From assembly GCA_903825465.1 (NCBI GenBank), contig CAIKAR010000053.1:1-64000 (forward strand): a stretch of DNA of 64,000 nt. The letters run 5' to 3'. The stretch comes from an uncultured Hyphomicrobiales bacterium (GTDB taxonomy: Bacteria; Pseudomonadota; Alphaproteobacteria; Rhizobiales; Beijerinckiaceae). The notes under the pieces were generated by a model. The model ran no database searches. It was not told the origin of the DNA and was given only the letters and a program-made list of their open reading frames with translations. Positions 8,396-18,157 of the stretch are shown here, piece by piece (positions within the stretch are counted from its first letter, which is position 1; each line of letters opens with the position of its first letter). The position numbers were made by a program, and so were the translations under genes.

Positions 8396-10723
8396 TCAAC
8401 GTTCCTTTCGACTCGTTTGTTCCGACGCGCGGCGCAGCGCCTCCGCCAGCGCGCCCCCGCCCGAAGCCTCGGGCCGCGCCCGCGCCTGAACCGCGCGCAT
8501 GTCGCGCGCGAGGCCCGGCGTGTTGTCGCCGCGTGGCGGCCGCGCGCCCTCCTTGTCGTCGAGGCGCATGGTCAGCGCGACGCGCTTGCGCTCCTTGTCG
8601 ACTTCGAGAACCTTCACCTTGACGATGTCGCCGGGCTTGGCCACGGCGCGCGGGTCCTTGACGAAATTCGTCGACATGGCCGAGACGTGCACGAGCCCGT
8701 CCTGATGCACGCCGATGTCGACAAAGGCGCCGAAGGCCGCGACGTTGGTGACGACGCCTTCGAGAACCATGCCGGGCCGCAGATCGCCCAGCGTCTCGAC
8801 GCCGTCCTTGAAGGTGGCGGTCTTGAACGCCGGCCGGGGATCCCTGCCGGGCTTTTCGAGCTCCTTCAAAATATCGACCACGGTCGGCAGGCCGAAGGTC
8901 GCGTCGGTGAAATCGGACGCCTTGAGGCCCGACAGGGCTTTCGTGTTGCCCATGACCGATTTGATGTCGCCGCCGGCGCGCTCGACGATGCGGCGAACCA
9001 CGGGATAGGCCTCCGGATGCACGCCCGAGCGGTCGAGCGGCTGCTCGCCGTCGTTGACGCGGAGAAACCCCGCCGACAATTCGAACGCCTTGGCGCCGAG
9101 GCGCGGCACGTTCTTCAACGCCGCGCGCGACGCGAAGCGCCCGTTGGCGTCGCGGTGCGCGACGATGGATTGCGCGAGGCCCTCGCCGACGCCGGACACG
9201 CGCGCCAGCAGTTTCGCCGACGCGGTGTTGACGTCGACGCCGACGGCGTTGACGCAGTCCTCGACCACGGCTTCGAGCGAGCGTCCCAGCTTGTGCTCGG
9301 AAATGTCGTGCTGGTACTGGCCGACGCCGATGGATTTCGGATCGACCTTCACCAATTCCGCCAGCGGGTCTTGCAAACGACGCGCGATCGACACCGCGCC
9401 GCGCAGCGTCACGTCGAGTTCGGGCAATTCCCGCGACGCGTAGGCCGAGGCGGAATAAACCGAGGCCCCGGCTTCCGACACCATGGCTTTCGTGAGTTTC
9501 AAAGCCGGGTATTTCGACATGAGGTCGGTCGCGAGCTTGTCGGTCTCGCGCGACGCCGTGCCGTTGCCGATGGCGACAAGCTCCACCTTGTGGCGCGCGC
9601 AGAGCGCGGCGAGCGTCGCGAGGCCCTCGTCCCAGCGGCGCTGTGGCTCGTGTGGAAAAATCGCGGCGGTGTCGACCACCTTGCCCGTCGCGTCGACGAC
9701 GGCGACCTTGACGCCCGTGCGAAAGCCGGGGTCGAGGCCCAGCGTGGCGCGCGCGCCAGCGGGCGCGGCGAGCAGCAGGTCGCGCAGATTCGCGGCGAAC
9801 ACGCGCACGGCCTCGTCCTCGGCCAGGGTCCACAAGCGCATGCGCAGATCGATGCCGAGGTGTGTTTCGATCTTCGTCCGCCACGCCCAGCGCACGGTTT
9901 CCATCATCCATTTGTCGCCCGGGCGGCCGCGGTCGGCGACGGCGAAGCGATGGGCGATGGCGAGTTCGTAGGGGCCGGGCGCGCGCGATCCGGGCTCCGC
10001 GTTGGGATCCGACGCGAGGCGCAGGTCGAGCGCTTCCTCGCGTTCGCCGCGCAGCATCGCGAGCGCGCGGTGGGAAGGAAGCTTGGCGAACGGTTCGGAG
10101 AAGTCGAAATAATCGGCGAATTTCGCGCCGGCCGATTCCTTCCCTTCGCGCACCTTCGACACGAGTTTGCCGCGGGTCCAATAGTCCTCGCGCAGGCGGC
10201 CAAGCAGCTCCGCGTCTTCGGCGAAGCGTTCGACGAGAATGGCGCGCGCGCCGTCGAGCGCGGCTTCCGCGGTCTCGACCAAGTCCGGTTTGACGAAGGC
10301 GGCGGCCCGCTCCTTTGGATCGATCGACGAATCCGCCAGCAACGCGTCCGCCAGCGGCTCCAGCCCGTTCTCGCGCGCGATCTGCGCCTTGGTTCGGCGC
10401 TTGGGCTTGTAGGGAAGGTAGATGTCCTCCAGCCGCGCCTTGGTGTCCGCGTCGTTGATCTTCGCTTCCAGCGCCGCGTCGAGCTTGCCCTGCTCGCGGA
10501 TGGAATCGAGGATCGCCTTGCGCCGCTCCTCCATCTCGCGGAGGTAGCGCAGCCGCTCTTCGAGATCGCGCAGTTGCGAATCGTCGAGCGACTCCGTCGC
10601 CTCCTTGCGGTAGCGCGCGATGAACGGCACCGTCGAGCCGCCGTCGAGCAAATCCACCGCCGCCTTCACCCGGCGTTCGGCGACGCTCAACTCCTCGGCG
10701 ATGCGTTGATTGATCGATTTCAT
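8396..10723 (-). CDS. tex: Tex-family RNA-binding transcriptional accessory protein
   Basis: The 775-residue protein matches Tex/YhgF along its length: an N-terminal helical region beginning MKSINQRIAEEL, a YqgF-like RNase H-fold domain (segment LGLDPGFRTGVKVA), helix-hairpin-helix elements (VNTASAKLLARVSGVG), and a C-terminal S1 RNA-binding domain (LRPGMVLEGVVTNVAAFGAFVDIG). Tex affects transcription and rescue of stalled complexes. Start 10723 gives the family's usual N-terminus; a longer in-frame start is not supported. A low-complexity basic tail ends the protein. Confidence 0.95.
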   Translation of the reverse strand: MKSINQRIAEELSVAERRVKAAVDLLDGGSTVPFIARYRKEATESLDDSQLRDLEERLRYLREMEERRKAILDSIREQGKLDAALEAKINDADTKARLEDIYLPYKPKRRTKAQIARENGLEPLADALLADSSIDPKERAAAFVKPDLVETAEAALDGARAILVERFAEDAELLGRLREDYWTRGKLVSKVREGKESAGAKFADYFDFSEPFAKLPSHRALAMLRGEREEALDLRLASDPNAEPGSRAPGPYELAIAHRFAVADRGRPGDKWMMETVRWAWRTKIETHLGIDLRMRLWTLAEDEAVRVFAANLRDLLLAAPAGARATLGLDPGFRTGVKVAVVDATGKVVDTAAIFPHEPQRRWDEGLATLAALCARHKVELVAIGNGTASRETDKLATDLMSKYPALKLTKAMVSEAGASVYSASAYASRELPELDVTLRGAVSIARRLQDPLAELVKVDPKSIGVGQYQHDISEHKLGRSLEAVVEDCVNAVGVDVNTASAKLLARVSGVGEGLAQSIVAHRDANGRFASRAALKNVPRLGAKAFELSAGFLRVNDGEQPLDRSGVHPEAYPVVRRIVERAGGDIKSVMGNTKALSGLKASDFTDATFGLPTVVDILKELEKPGRDPRPAFKTATFKDGVETLGDLRPGMVLEGVVTNVAAFGAFVDIGVHQDGLVHVSAMSTNFVKDPRAVAKPGDIVKVKVLEVDKERKRVALTMRLDDKEGARPPRGDNTPGLARDMRAVQARARPEASGGGALAEALRRASEQTSRKER

Positions 10724-10966
10724 GCGGGAGCGACTCGGGCTGGTGAGGGAGGCCGCATCTAGGATGTTGGCGCGCGCGTGTTCAAGCGCGGCGGCCGCGT
10801 CATGCACCGGTTTCGCGCGGCGAATCGCGTCTTGACAGATGGAAATCCCGCCGCTTGCGCGCCGGCGCGAAACGGCAGAGATTGCGGCCGTGAAGACGCG
10901 CCGCCCGCCAACGCGGGCCGGCCGGGAAGTCGGCGAGCCGCGAACGCGGCCATGGGAGGAATGTCA

Positions 10967-11449
10967 ATGTCGCACCGCATCGTTTTGGCCGCCAGCGTCG
11001 CCGCGGCGTTCTCCGCGCCCGTGTCCGTCCGCGCGCAGGTGCTGACCGAGCACGACGTTTCAGTTGAAATGGCGATGACAATCGCGACGACGGCGATGGA
11101 GGCCTGCACCAAGCGCGTTTCTGTCGCCGTGCTCGACCGGACGGGCCGCATGCGCGTGTTCTTGCAGGGCGACGGCGCGATGCCGTCGAACATCGAGCTG
11201 GCGCGCCGCAAGGCCTACACCGCGCTGACGTTTGGGCGCACGTCGAGCGAATGGGCGGAGCGGGCCAAGGTCCAAACCCCCGGCCAGCTCATGCTGACCG
11301 ACGTCATGACGCAACAAGGCGGCGTGCCGATCAAGTTCGGCAACGAGACCATCGGCGCTGTCGGCCTCAGCGGCGCGCCCAACGGCGGTCAGCAGGAGGA
11401 GGATTGCGGCAAGGCCGGCATCGCGAAAATCGAAGATCAATTGAAGTAG
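10967..11449 (+). CDS. Exported HbpS/GlcG-like (heme-binding) protein
   Basis: The 160-residue product has a signal peptide ending near AQVL (residues about 1-23), then the GlcG/HbpS fold seen in the segments VAVLDRTGRMRVFLQGDGA, RKAYTAL and GAVGLSGAPN. This family is often found beside PQQ dehydrogenases, as here. Some members bind heme or cobalamin-like ligands, but the function in such clusters is uncertain. Three in-frame ATG codons lie close together; 10967 has the best distance to GGAGG at 10955-10959. Confidence 0.82.
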   Translation: MSHRIVLAASVAAAFSAPVSVRAQVLTEHDVSVEMAMTIATTAMEACTKRVSVAVLDRTGRMRVFLQGDGAMPSNIELARRKAYTALTFGRTSSEWAERAKVQTPGQLMLTDVMTQQGGVPIKFGNETIGAVGLSGAPNGGQQEEDCGKAGIAKIEDQLK

Positions 11450-11478
11450 CGTCAAGCGGCGTTTCGGAGGAGCAGGCG

Positions 11479-13182
11479 ATGGCGGTGATATTCAATGGCG
11501 CGGCGAGGGCGTTTTGCCTCGCGTTGCTCGCTTCCACGTCGATCGCGCGGGCGGCGGATGTTTCGTACGACCGCCTCAAGAATCCCGAGCCGCGCAACTG
11601 GCTCACCAACCACGGCGACTACGGCGCGCATCGCTATTCCGCGCTCGACCGCGTCAACCGCGGAAACGTGGGCGGGTTGAAAATGGCGTTTTCCGTCGCC
11701 ATCGGCGGCGACGGCGCCAAGGAAAACCTCGTCGCCACGCCGGTCGTCGACGACGGCTTCATGTACATGCCGGACGCCTGGGGCAACGTGTACAAGATCG
11801 ACGTCCGCTCCGGAAAAGCGGGGCGCGTTGTCTGGAAGATGAATCCGGGACAGCAAAAAATCGACCGCAACCGCGGCGTCGCGCTGTGGGGCAACCTGGT
11901 GATTTCCGTCACCAGCGGCGACGCGCGCGTCGTCGCCACCGACAGGGACACGGGCAAGGTCGTCTGGGACAAGAAGCTAGACGACCAGCGCGACCTGACG
12001 CTCAACGCCGCGCCGCTGGCGATCGAGAAAACGGTGATGATCGGCGCGTCCGGCGGCGATCAGGGCGTGCGCGACTGGGTCGCCGCCCTCGACGCGAAGA
12101 CGGGCGCGGAGATTTGGCGGCGATATTCCATTCCGGCGCCGGGCGAACCCGGCAGCGAAACGTGGAAGGACAAGAACAACGCCTGGCAGACGGGCGGCGG
12201 CGCTTTCTACGCGACCGGCTCCTACGATCCCGCGTCGAACATCGCCTATTGGGGCGCGGGCAATCCAACGCCGAAATACGATTCGTCCTACCGGCCCGGC
12301 GACAACCTGTTCACCGACTCGGCGCTGGCGCTCGACGCCGACAACGGCAAAATCCTGTGGTTCCACCAGTACACGCCGAACGACACGATGGACTACGACG
12401 AGATCGGCTCGCATGTGCTGCTCGACGGGAAGTTCGGCGGCGCCGACCGCAAGCTCGTCGTCCACGCCGGCCGCAACGGATTTGAATACGCGTTCGACCG
12501 CGGCAACGGACAATTCCTCAAGGCGACGCAATATGTGCCGGAGGCGACGTGGACCAAAGGCATCGACGCGAAAACCGGGCGGCCCGTCGACTACGATCCC
12601 GCGAAGGACATTCAGACCTACGCCGCGCCCGTGTCGCAGGTCGTTTCCGGCGCGAGGGCGACGGTTTGCCCCGCGGTGCCCGGCGGCAGCAACTTCTGGC
12701 CGCCCTCCTACAGCGAGCAGGCGAAAATCCTGTTCGTGCCGGAGGTCGAAGGCTGCAGCTTCGTCCTGCGCGACCAGACGCGCCATGTTCCCGGCAAGTT
12801 CGAGGGCGGCTCGTTCGGCTACGATTCGCGCGTGACCAGCGGAGTCGTCGCGCTCGATCCCTTCACCGGCGAGATCCGAAACCGGGTCAAGATGGATTAT
12901 CCCAACACGTCCGGCGCGCTGACCACGGCGGGCGGGCTCGTGTTCACGGCGCTGCTCGACGGCACCGTGATGGCGCTCGACGACAAAACCCTCGAAACGC
13001 TGTGGAGCGTCAACGTCGGCACCGGCGTCAACGCGCCGCCGATGACCTACGAGGTCGACGGCAAACAATATGTCGCCATCGCCACAGGCCTCACCGGCAA
13101 TCAGGTCGGCCGATTGTCGCGGACGCCGGAATTGCAGGACATGGCGAAGTACAACACGATGCTCTTCGTGTTCGGCCTTTGA
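11479..13182 (+). CDS. PQQ-dependent (quinoprotein) alcohol dehydrogenase
   Basis: The 567-residue periplasmic enzyme has a signal peptide (cleavage near ARAADV) and an eight-bladed beta-propeller with WxW-type repeats such as DTGKVVWDKK and DADNGKILW. Putative metal/PQQ ligands are D194 (where methanol dehydrogenase has Glu), N262 in the GNPTP segment and D305. D305 is followed by Y306 and D307, a DYD motif; the second Asp matches the extra ligand of lanthanide-dependent enzymes such as XoxF. The vicinal Cys-Cys of classical enzymes is not seen. No heme c domain is present. It follows the HbpS/GlcG gene by 29 bases with GGAGGA upstream. No pqq biosynthesis or cytochrome gene lies nearby. Substrate unknown. 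Confidence 0.88.
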   Translation: MAVIFNGAARAFCLALLASTSIARAADVSYDRLKNPEPRNWLTNHGDYGAHRYSALDRVNRGNVGGLKMAFSVAIGGDGAKENLVATPVVDDGFMYMPDAWGNVYKIDVRSGKAGRVVWKMNPGQQKIDRNRGVALWGNLVISVTSGDARVVATDRDTGKVVWDKKLDDQRDLTLNAAPLAIEKTVMIGASGGDQGVRDWVAALDAKTGAEIWRRYSIPAPGEPGSETWKDKNNAWQTGGGAFYATGSYDPASNIAYWGAGNPTPKYDSSYRPGDNLFTDSALALDADNGKILWFHQYTPNDTMDYDEIGSHVLLDGKFGGADRKLVVHAGRNGFEYAFDRGNGQFLKATQYVPEATWTKGIDAKTGRPVDYDPAKDIQTYAAPVSQVVSGARATVCPAVPGGSNFWPPSYSEQAKILFVPEVEGCSFVLRDQTRHVPGKFEGGSFGYDSRVTSGVVALDPFTGEIRNRVKMDYPNTSGALTTAGGLVFTALLDGTVMALDDKTLETLWSVNVGTGVNAPPMTYEVDGKQYVAIATGLTGNQVGRLSRTPELQDMAKYNTMLFVFGL

Positions 13183-13195
13183 CGCGGGGCCGTCG

Positions 13196-14203
13196 CTACC
13201 GGCTCGCGCGCCGCAACTCGTCCGCGGCCTGCGCGATCAATTCCTTCGGCGTGGCGTAGACCTTTTCGGCCAGCGCCTGGATATCTTCGCCGCGCGCCGC
13301 GTCGACGACGGCGCCGAGCTTCGCCGCGTCGGCCAGAAACGCCGCGTCGTGCGCCATGGCCCAAAACGCGGCGCGCAGTTCGGCGATTTTCGCCGGCGGC
13401 GTGCCCGGCGGCGCGGCGAGCGGCCGCCCGTACAATTGCCGCGCGTAAAACAGCTTTAGAATTTCGGCGGCGCGGGGGTCGCGGACGAACTCGCTCGACG
13501 TCGGCGTGTCGGGCAGGTCGGCGCTGCGTTCGCCGACGAATTGCATGACGATTCGGATTTTCCGGTCGCGCACCCAGTCTGGCTTGCTGAGCTCGATGCC
13601 GTGCCAGTCGGCGCCGAGCATGCCCTGCACCTCGCCGCGCTCGATGGCGAGCGTGATTTGCGCCGTGCCGACGTAGCCGCTGACGATTTCGAGCTTGGCG
13701 CCGAGCAGGCTGTTGACGAGCTTCGGCCAAATGGTCACGTCGGAGGCCGGCGCGCCGCCGCCGAGCACGACTTTCTTTGTCAGGAAGTCCGCCGCTGTCT
13801 TGATCGGCGAGTCAGCCCAGACCGCGGCGACGGTGATGTAGCCGTCGAGGCTGCCGATCCAGTTGAATTTGGTGGCGTCGTAGTGGGCCTGCGCGTTGCC
13901 GAACAAGCCGTCGAAGGCGGTGGTCGACGGCACCTGGCCGATGGTCGAGCCGTCGCGCGGCGCGACGGCGTAGAGCCAGTTCGCCAGGATCAATTGCCCG
14001 GCGCCGGGCATGTTCGAGGGGACAACCTGCGGTTCGCCGGGCAGGAAGCGCCCGAGATGGCGCGCCGCGAGGCGGCCATACAAGTCGTAGCCGCCGCCCG
14101 CGCTGGTGCCGATGACCAGGCTAAGCGGCGCGCGGGGCGTTTGCGCGCGCGCCGCGCCCGCGCAAGCCACCGCGAGCGCGGCGGCCAGAATGATGGTTTT
14201 CAT
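13196..14203 (-). CDS. Tripartite tricarboxylate transporter substrate-binding protein (TctC/Bug family)
   Basis: The 335-residue product has a signal peptide ending near ARAQ and the Bug family layout: a first strand with LVIGTSAGGGYD, then NMPGAGQL and the PRDGSTIG turn. Such periplasmic proteins capture carboxylates for TctAB transporters, but no tctA or tctB is near, so it is an orphan binding protein of the kind common in these bacteria. GGGAGGA precedes the ATG. It converges with the PQQ dehydrogenase 13 bases away. Confidence 0.88.
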   Translation of the reverse strand: MKTIILAAALAVACAGAARAQTPRAPLSLVIGTSAGGGYDLYGRLAARHLGRFLPGEPQVVPSNMPGAGQLILANWLYAVAPRDGSTIGQVPSTTAFDGLFGNAQAHYDATKFNWIGSLDGYITVAAVWADSPIKTAADFLTKKVVLGGGAPASDVTIWPKLVNSLLGAKLEIVSGYVGTAQITLAIERGEVQGMLGADWHGIELSKPDWVRDRKIRIVMQFVGERSADLPDTPTSSEFVRDPRAAEILKLFYARQLYGRPLAAPPGTPPAKIAELRAAFWAMAHDAAFLADAAKLGAVVDAARGEDIQALAEKVYATPKELIAQAADELRRASR

Positions 14204-14269
14204 GGTTCCTCCCGGCGCGATGTTAGCGCGCCGGGGCGTCCGGGGGAAACGCGGTTTCCCCCGCGCGTT

Positions 14270-14875
14270 CTACATCCAGGGCCGCTCGGCCTTGCGCGCG
14301 CTCTCGTAGACGTCAAGCGCCTTGGCCTTGGTCATCGTCAGGCCGATGTCGTCGAGCCCGTTGAGCATGCAGTGCTTGCGGAAGGGGTCGATGTCGAACT
14401 TCACCACGCCGCCGTCGGGGCCGCGGATTTCCTGCGTCTCGAGGTCGATGGAGAGCGTCGCGTTCGAGCCGCGCTCGGCGTCGTCCATCAGCTTGTCGAG
14501 GTCTTCCTTCGACACCTTGATCGGCAGCACGCCGTTCTGGAAGCAGTTGTTGTAGAAAATGTCGGCGAAGCTGGTCGAGATCACGCAGCGCACGCCGAAG
14601 TCGAGCAACGCCCACGGGGCGTGCTCGCGCGACGAGCCGCAGCCGAAATTGTCCTCCGCGACGATGATTTTGGCCTTGCGGTAGGCGGGCTTATTCAACA
14701 CGAAGTCGGGGTTTTCCGAGCCGTCCTCGTTGAAGCGCATTTCCGAGAACAGGCCCTTGCCGAGGCCGGTGCGCTTGATCGTCTTGAGGTACTGCTTGGG
14801 GATGATCATGTCGGTGTCGATGTTGCGGATCTTCATGGGCGCCGCGACGCCTTCGAGTTTGGTGAACTTGTCCAT
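14270..14875 (-). CDS. leuD: 3-isopropylmalate dehydratase small subunit
   Basis: The 201-residue protein is the swivelling domain of isopropylmalate isomerase in leucine biosynthesis. It begins [13 protein letters not shown] and carries [14 protein letters not shown] and the [11 protein letters not shown] motif typical of LeuD. It works with LeuC, which is encoded 1.7 kb away on the same strand; four unrelated genes or parts of genes lie between. Start 14875 gives the family's usual length; the longer in-frame extension is Arg/Pro-rich and rejected. Confidence 0.97.
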   Translation of the reverse strand: MDKFTKLEGVAAPMKIRNIDTDMIIPKQYLKTIKRTGLGKGLFSEMRFNEDGSENPDFVLNKPAYRKAKIIVAEDNFGCGSSREHAPWALLDFGVRCVISTSFADIFYNNCFQNGVLPIKVSKEDLDKLMDDAERGSNATLSIDLETQEIRGPDGGVVKFDIDPFRKHCMLNGLDDIGLTMTKAKALDVYESARKAERPWM

Positions 14876-15024
14876 TTTGCCGCTTCCCAAGCCTGCGCGC
14901 GGCCTTTCGACCGCGCCGATCGGCGTCCTTCTATCAAGCCGGGGGCGTCCGGGGAAGGGAGGCCGCGTCCGCCCGCAGGCCGCCCTTAAGTCCCCGTTAA
15001 GCATCGACTCGATACCATGCGCGG

Positions 15025-15594
15025 ATGTCCATTTCGGCCCTTCCTTCCGCCGCGCTCCGCGCCAGCCGCTCGCTTGAGCGTGTCGGGCGGCTTTTGCGCG
15101 AGCGCGAAAGCGAGGCCGGCCTCAACCCGGCCCAGTGGGACGCGCTGCGCTGCCTCGCCGCGGCCAACCGATTTTCGCGCACGCCGAGCGCCGTGGCGGC
15201 CTGGATCGCGACGACGCGCGGCACCGCTTCGCAGACGCTCATGGCGCTAGAGCGCAAGGGCCTCGTCGCGCGCGTCGCCGACACGCGGGACAAGCGCTCC
15301 AGCCGGCTGGAATTGACCCCGGCGGGCGTCGCGACCATGGAGAGGGACCCTGTCGCGGGCGTCGCCTCGGCGATCGCCGGGTTGCAGCCGCTGCACGCTG
15401 TCGCGCTCGGTCAGGCGCTCGCCCGCGTGCTCGATGGCTTGCTTGAAGGGGGGCGGCGTCCGTTGTTCCGGGCCTGCCAGGGATGCCGGAACTTCACGCC
15501 CGGCGAGGACGATGGCGGCCATTGCGCCCGGTTCAACGCGCCTTTGGACTCGGGCGAGACCGCGCGCGCCTGCGTCGCCCACGTGGCGGCCTGA
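15025..15594 (+). CDS. MarR-family regulator with a C-terminal cysteine cluster
   Basis: The 189-residue protein has a winged helix at about residues 35-105, including the recognition region ([19 protein letters not shown]) and the wing with [13 protein letters not shown]. The last 40 residues are unusual for MarR proteins: C151, C154, C167 and C183, with H166 adjacent, suitable for a metal or iron-sulfur site or thiol switch. Its target is unknown; it is divergent from leuD, 149 bases away. The ligand is inference only. Confidence 0.82.
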   Translation: MSISALPSAALRASRSLERVGRLLRERESEAGLNPAQWDALRCLAAANRFSRTPSAVAAWIATTRGTASQTLMALERKGLVARVADTRDKRSSRLELTPAGVATMERDPVAGVASAIAGLQPLHAVALGQALARVLDGLLEGGRRPLFRACQGCRNFTPGEDDGGHCARFNAPLDSGETARACVAHVAA

Positions 15595-15597
15595 GTT

Positions 15598-16014
15598 TCA
15601 ATCGGCTTTTTCTTCGATCGCGGCCATATCCTCGTCCGACAGGCCGAAGTGATGGCCGATCTCGTGCACGAGAATATGCGCGACGATGGTCCCCAGCGTC
15701 TCGTCGTGCTCGGCCCAATAGTCGAGAATGGGCCGGCGGTAGAGCCAGATCATGTTGGGAAATTCGCCGGTTTGCGGGCCCGCGCCGCGCTGCGGCAGGC
15801 CGCGGCCGCGAAACAGGCCAAGCAGGTCGAACTCGGTCTCGCATTCCATGTCGTCGAGCGTCTCTTCGTCGGGAAAATCGTCGACATGGATGACGAGGCC
15901 CTCGCACATCGCGCGGAACTCCGCCGGCAGGGCGGCGTAGGCCGCCTCGGCCAACGCCTCGATTTCGGCGAGGGAAGGGGATTTCAGAGCGGCGAGCGCG
16001 CTCGACGCGTCCAC
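15598..16014 (-). CDS. Zincin-type metallopeptidase family protein
   Basis: The 138-residue protein belongs to the short zincin family (PF06262 type). Near the C-terminus it carries HEIGHHFGLSDED, an HExxHxxG zinc site with a catalytic Glu, and upstream the segment FPNMIWLYRRPIL. No signal peptide is seen. The start is assigned to GTG 16014, whose first base is the last base of the upstream VOC gene's TAG stop (TAGTG), implying translational coupling. The function of this family is poorly known. Confidence 0.85.
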   Translation of the reverse strand: MDASSALAALKSPSLAEIEALAEAAYAALPAEFRAMCEGLVIHVDDFPDEETLDDMECETEFDLLGLFRGRGLPQRGAGPQTGEFPNMIWLYRRPILDYWAEHDETLGTIVAHILVHEIGHHFGLSDEDMAAIEEKAD

Positions 16015-16475
16015 TATTCCGCCGCTTGTTTCGCCGGTTGGACCATGTCCTTCGCGTCGACGGGCGCGGCGCCCGGCCATGGCGATGGCGAAATGTCGAT
16101 CACCACGTTGTCGGGCGCGCGGAACTTGATCTCCTTGTGCGCGGTCTTCGGCATGTCGGCGAGCGTCGTGATGTTGGGCGCGCCGAGGCTTTCAAGATGC
16201 GGCGTCCATTGCTCGAGATCGTCGACGACGAAGCCGATGTGATGCAGCCCGGTGTACTCCAGTCCAACGCCAATCTGGTCCTTGCGAAGCTTCAGCAGCG
16301 CGACGCTGATATGGCCGTCGGTCAGCACGACCGTGCAGGGCCGCGGGGCCTCGTCGGGTTTGTCGGGATCGAAGCCGTGGCGCGACACTTCGCGCAGGCC
16401 AAAGGCCTTCTTGTAAAATTCCGCCGCCTTGCCGGGGTGATCGCTGGCGATCGCGATGTGCCTGATAAGCGCCAT
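16014..16475 (-). CDS. VOC-family (glyoxalase/dioxygenase fold) protein
   Basis: The 153-residue protein has the paired beta-alpha-beta-beta-beta modules of the vicinal oxygen chelate fold, beginning IRHIAIASDHPGKAAEFY with a further segment GLHHIGFVVDDLE. The first-module His in RHIAIA and the His pair in LHHIGF are candidate metal ligands. Members include glyoxalases, dioxygenases and epimerases, so no reaction is claimed. AAAGGGAG precedes the start. It is coupled to the zincin gene through a one-base overlap. Confidence 0.85.
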   Translation of the reverse strand: MALIRHIAIASDHPGKAAEFYKKAFGLREVSRHGFDPDKPDEAPRPCTVVLTDGHISVALLKLRKDQIGVGLEYTGLHHIGFVVDDLEQWTPHLESLGAPNITTLADMPKTAHKEIKFRAPDNVVIDISPSPWPGAAPVDAKDMVQPAKQAAE

Positions 16476-16545
16476 GGAGTGCTCCCTTTGATTAGGGACG
16501 GAGGTTAGCAGGAAAGGCCTTCGCCACAAAGACGCGGCGCGCGAC

Positions 16546-16572
16546 AAAAAAAGCCGGCTTGTCCGCCGGCTT
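16546..16572 (-). terminator. Rho-independent terminator of leuC
   Basis: On the minus strand a perfect 8-base stem (AAGCCGGC, 16572-16565, pairing with 16558-16551) with a 6-base loop is followed by seven T residues (16552-16546). It lies 26 bases beyond the leuC stop and separates leuC from the VOC gene downstream. Confidence 0.85.
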
Positions 16573-16597
16573 CTCAACTCAACGCGGTTTGACCGCG

Positions 16598-18010
16598 CTA
16601 CTTCGCGTCCCTCACGTCCACAAAATGGCCGGCGACCGCGGCCGCGACCGCCATCGCCGGCGAAACCAGATGCGTGCGGCCTTTGAAACCCTGGCGGCCT
16701 TCGAAGTTGCGGTTCGAGGTCGAGGCGCAGCGCTCGCCGGGCGCGAGCTTGTCCGGATTCATCGCGAGGCACATCGAGCAGCCGGGCTCGCGCCATTCGA
16801 AGCCTGCGTCGAGGAATATCTTGTCGAGGCCCTCGGCTTCCGCCTGCGCCTTGACCAGGCCGGAGCCCGGCACCACCATGGCGTTGACCCCGGCGTGGAC
16901 TTTTTTGCCCTTCGCCACGCTCGCCGCGGCGCGCAGGTCCTCGATGCGGCCGTTGGTGCAGGAGCCGATGAAGGCGCGCTGGATCGGCAAGTCGGTGATT
17001 TTCTCGCCACCCTTCAGGCCCATGTAGTCGAGCGCGCGCTTGATCGAGTTTTGCTTGGCCTCGGTCGTCCCGTCTTCGACGCGCGGCACGACGCCGTTGA
17101 TCGAGGTCACCATCTCCGGGCTTGTGCCCCAGGTGACGAGCGGCGGCAGGTTGGCGGCGTCGATGTGGACTTCGCGGTCGAAATGCGCGCCCTCGTCCGA
17201 CTTGAGCGTGCGCCAGTAGGCGACCGCCTTGTCCCAGTCGGCGCCCTTCGGCGCTTTCGGGCGGCCTTTGAGATAGTCGAACGTCTTGTCGTCGGGCGCG
17301 ATCAGGCCGGCGCGCGCGCCCGCCTCGATCGACATGTTGCAGACCGTCATGCGGCCTTCCATCGAGAGGTCGGTGATCGCCTCGCCGGCGTATTCAATGA
17401 CGGCGCCCGTGCCGCCGCCGGTGCCGATCTCGCCGATGATGGCCAGAATGATGTCCTTGGCGGTGATCCCTTCCGGCGCCTTGCCGGTGACGGTGACGCG
17501 CAGGTTCTTCGATTTTTTCTGGATCAGCGTCTGCGTCGCCAGCACATGCTCGACCTCCGACGTGCCGATGCCGTGCGCCAGCGAGCCGAAGGCGCCGTGT
17601 GTGGCGGTGTGGCTGTCGCCGCAAACCATCGTCGTGCCGGGCAGGGTGAAGCCCTGTTCCGGTCCGATGATGTGGCAGATGCCCTGCCGGATATCGAGGC
17701 CGTCATAGTATTCGAGGCCGAAGATCTTGGCGTTCTCGGCGAGGTATTCGATCTGCGCGCGGCTTTCGTCGTCCTCGATCCGCTGGTGGCGGTCGGTCGT
17801 GGGAATGTTGTGGTCGACGACAAGCAGGGTTTTTTCCGGCGCGCGCACCTTGCGGCCGCTCAGCCGCAGGCCTTCGAACGCCTGCGGGCTGGTGACTTCA
17901 TGAACAAGGTGGCGGTCGATATAGAGAAGCGTCGTGCCGTCGGCGTCCGCTTCGACGATGTGTTCGTCCCAGATTTTATCGTAAAGGGTGCGGGCTTTCG
18001 TCTGGGACAT
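16598..18010 (-). CDS. leuC: 3-isopropylmalate dehydratase large subunit
   Basis: The 470-residue aconitase-superfamily enzyme interconverts 2- and 3-isopropylmalate in leucine synthesis with LeuD. It has the N-terminal segment [12 protein letters not shown], the [14 protein letters not shown] motif and the three cluster cysteines: one in [13 protein letters not shown] and two in [11 protein letters not shown]. Length is typical for the bacterial type. Start 18010 has GGGAG upstream. It ends in a clear terminator, so leuC and leuD are probably separate transcripts. Confidence 0.98.
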   Translation of the reverse strand: MSQTKARTLYDKIWDEHIVEADADGTTLLYIDRHLVHEVTSPQAFEGLRLSGRKVRAPEKTLLVVDHNIPTTDRHQRIEDDESRAQIEYLAENAKIFGLEYYDGLDIRQGICHIIGPEQGFTLPGTTMVCGDSHTATHGAFGSLAHGIGTSEVEHVLATQTLIQKKSKNLRVTVTGKAPEGITAKDIILAIIGEIGTGGGTGAVIEYAGEAITDLSMEGRMTVCNMSIEAGARAGLIAPDDKTFDYLKGRPKAPKGADWDKAVAYWRTLKSDEGAHFDREVHIDAANLPPLVTWGTSPEMVTSINGVVPRVEDGTTEAKQNSIKRALDYMGLKGGEKITDLPIQRAFIGSCTNGRIEDLRAAASVAKGKKVHAGVNAMVVPGSGLVKAQAEAEGLDKIFLDAGFEWREPGCSMCLAMNPDKLAPGERCASTSNRNFEGRQGFKGRTHLVSPAMAVAAAVAGHFVDVRDAK

Positions 18011-18157
18011 GGTGGGCTCCCGACCGCCTTGGCGGCGCTTGATGGTTGGATCGGCGCCGTCTTTAACGCCTCTTGCCAAAACCGCAAAGAGCCGCTTGCG
18101 TTGGCGCGGATTTGGGCGTCATTTCAAGGGGAAGCGCGATTCATCGGGAAACCGCGA

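Noticed and set aside
14876-15004. N-terminal extension of leuD
   Set aside because: The extension is Pro/Arg-rich with no similarity to LeuD, whose usual start is at 14875.
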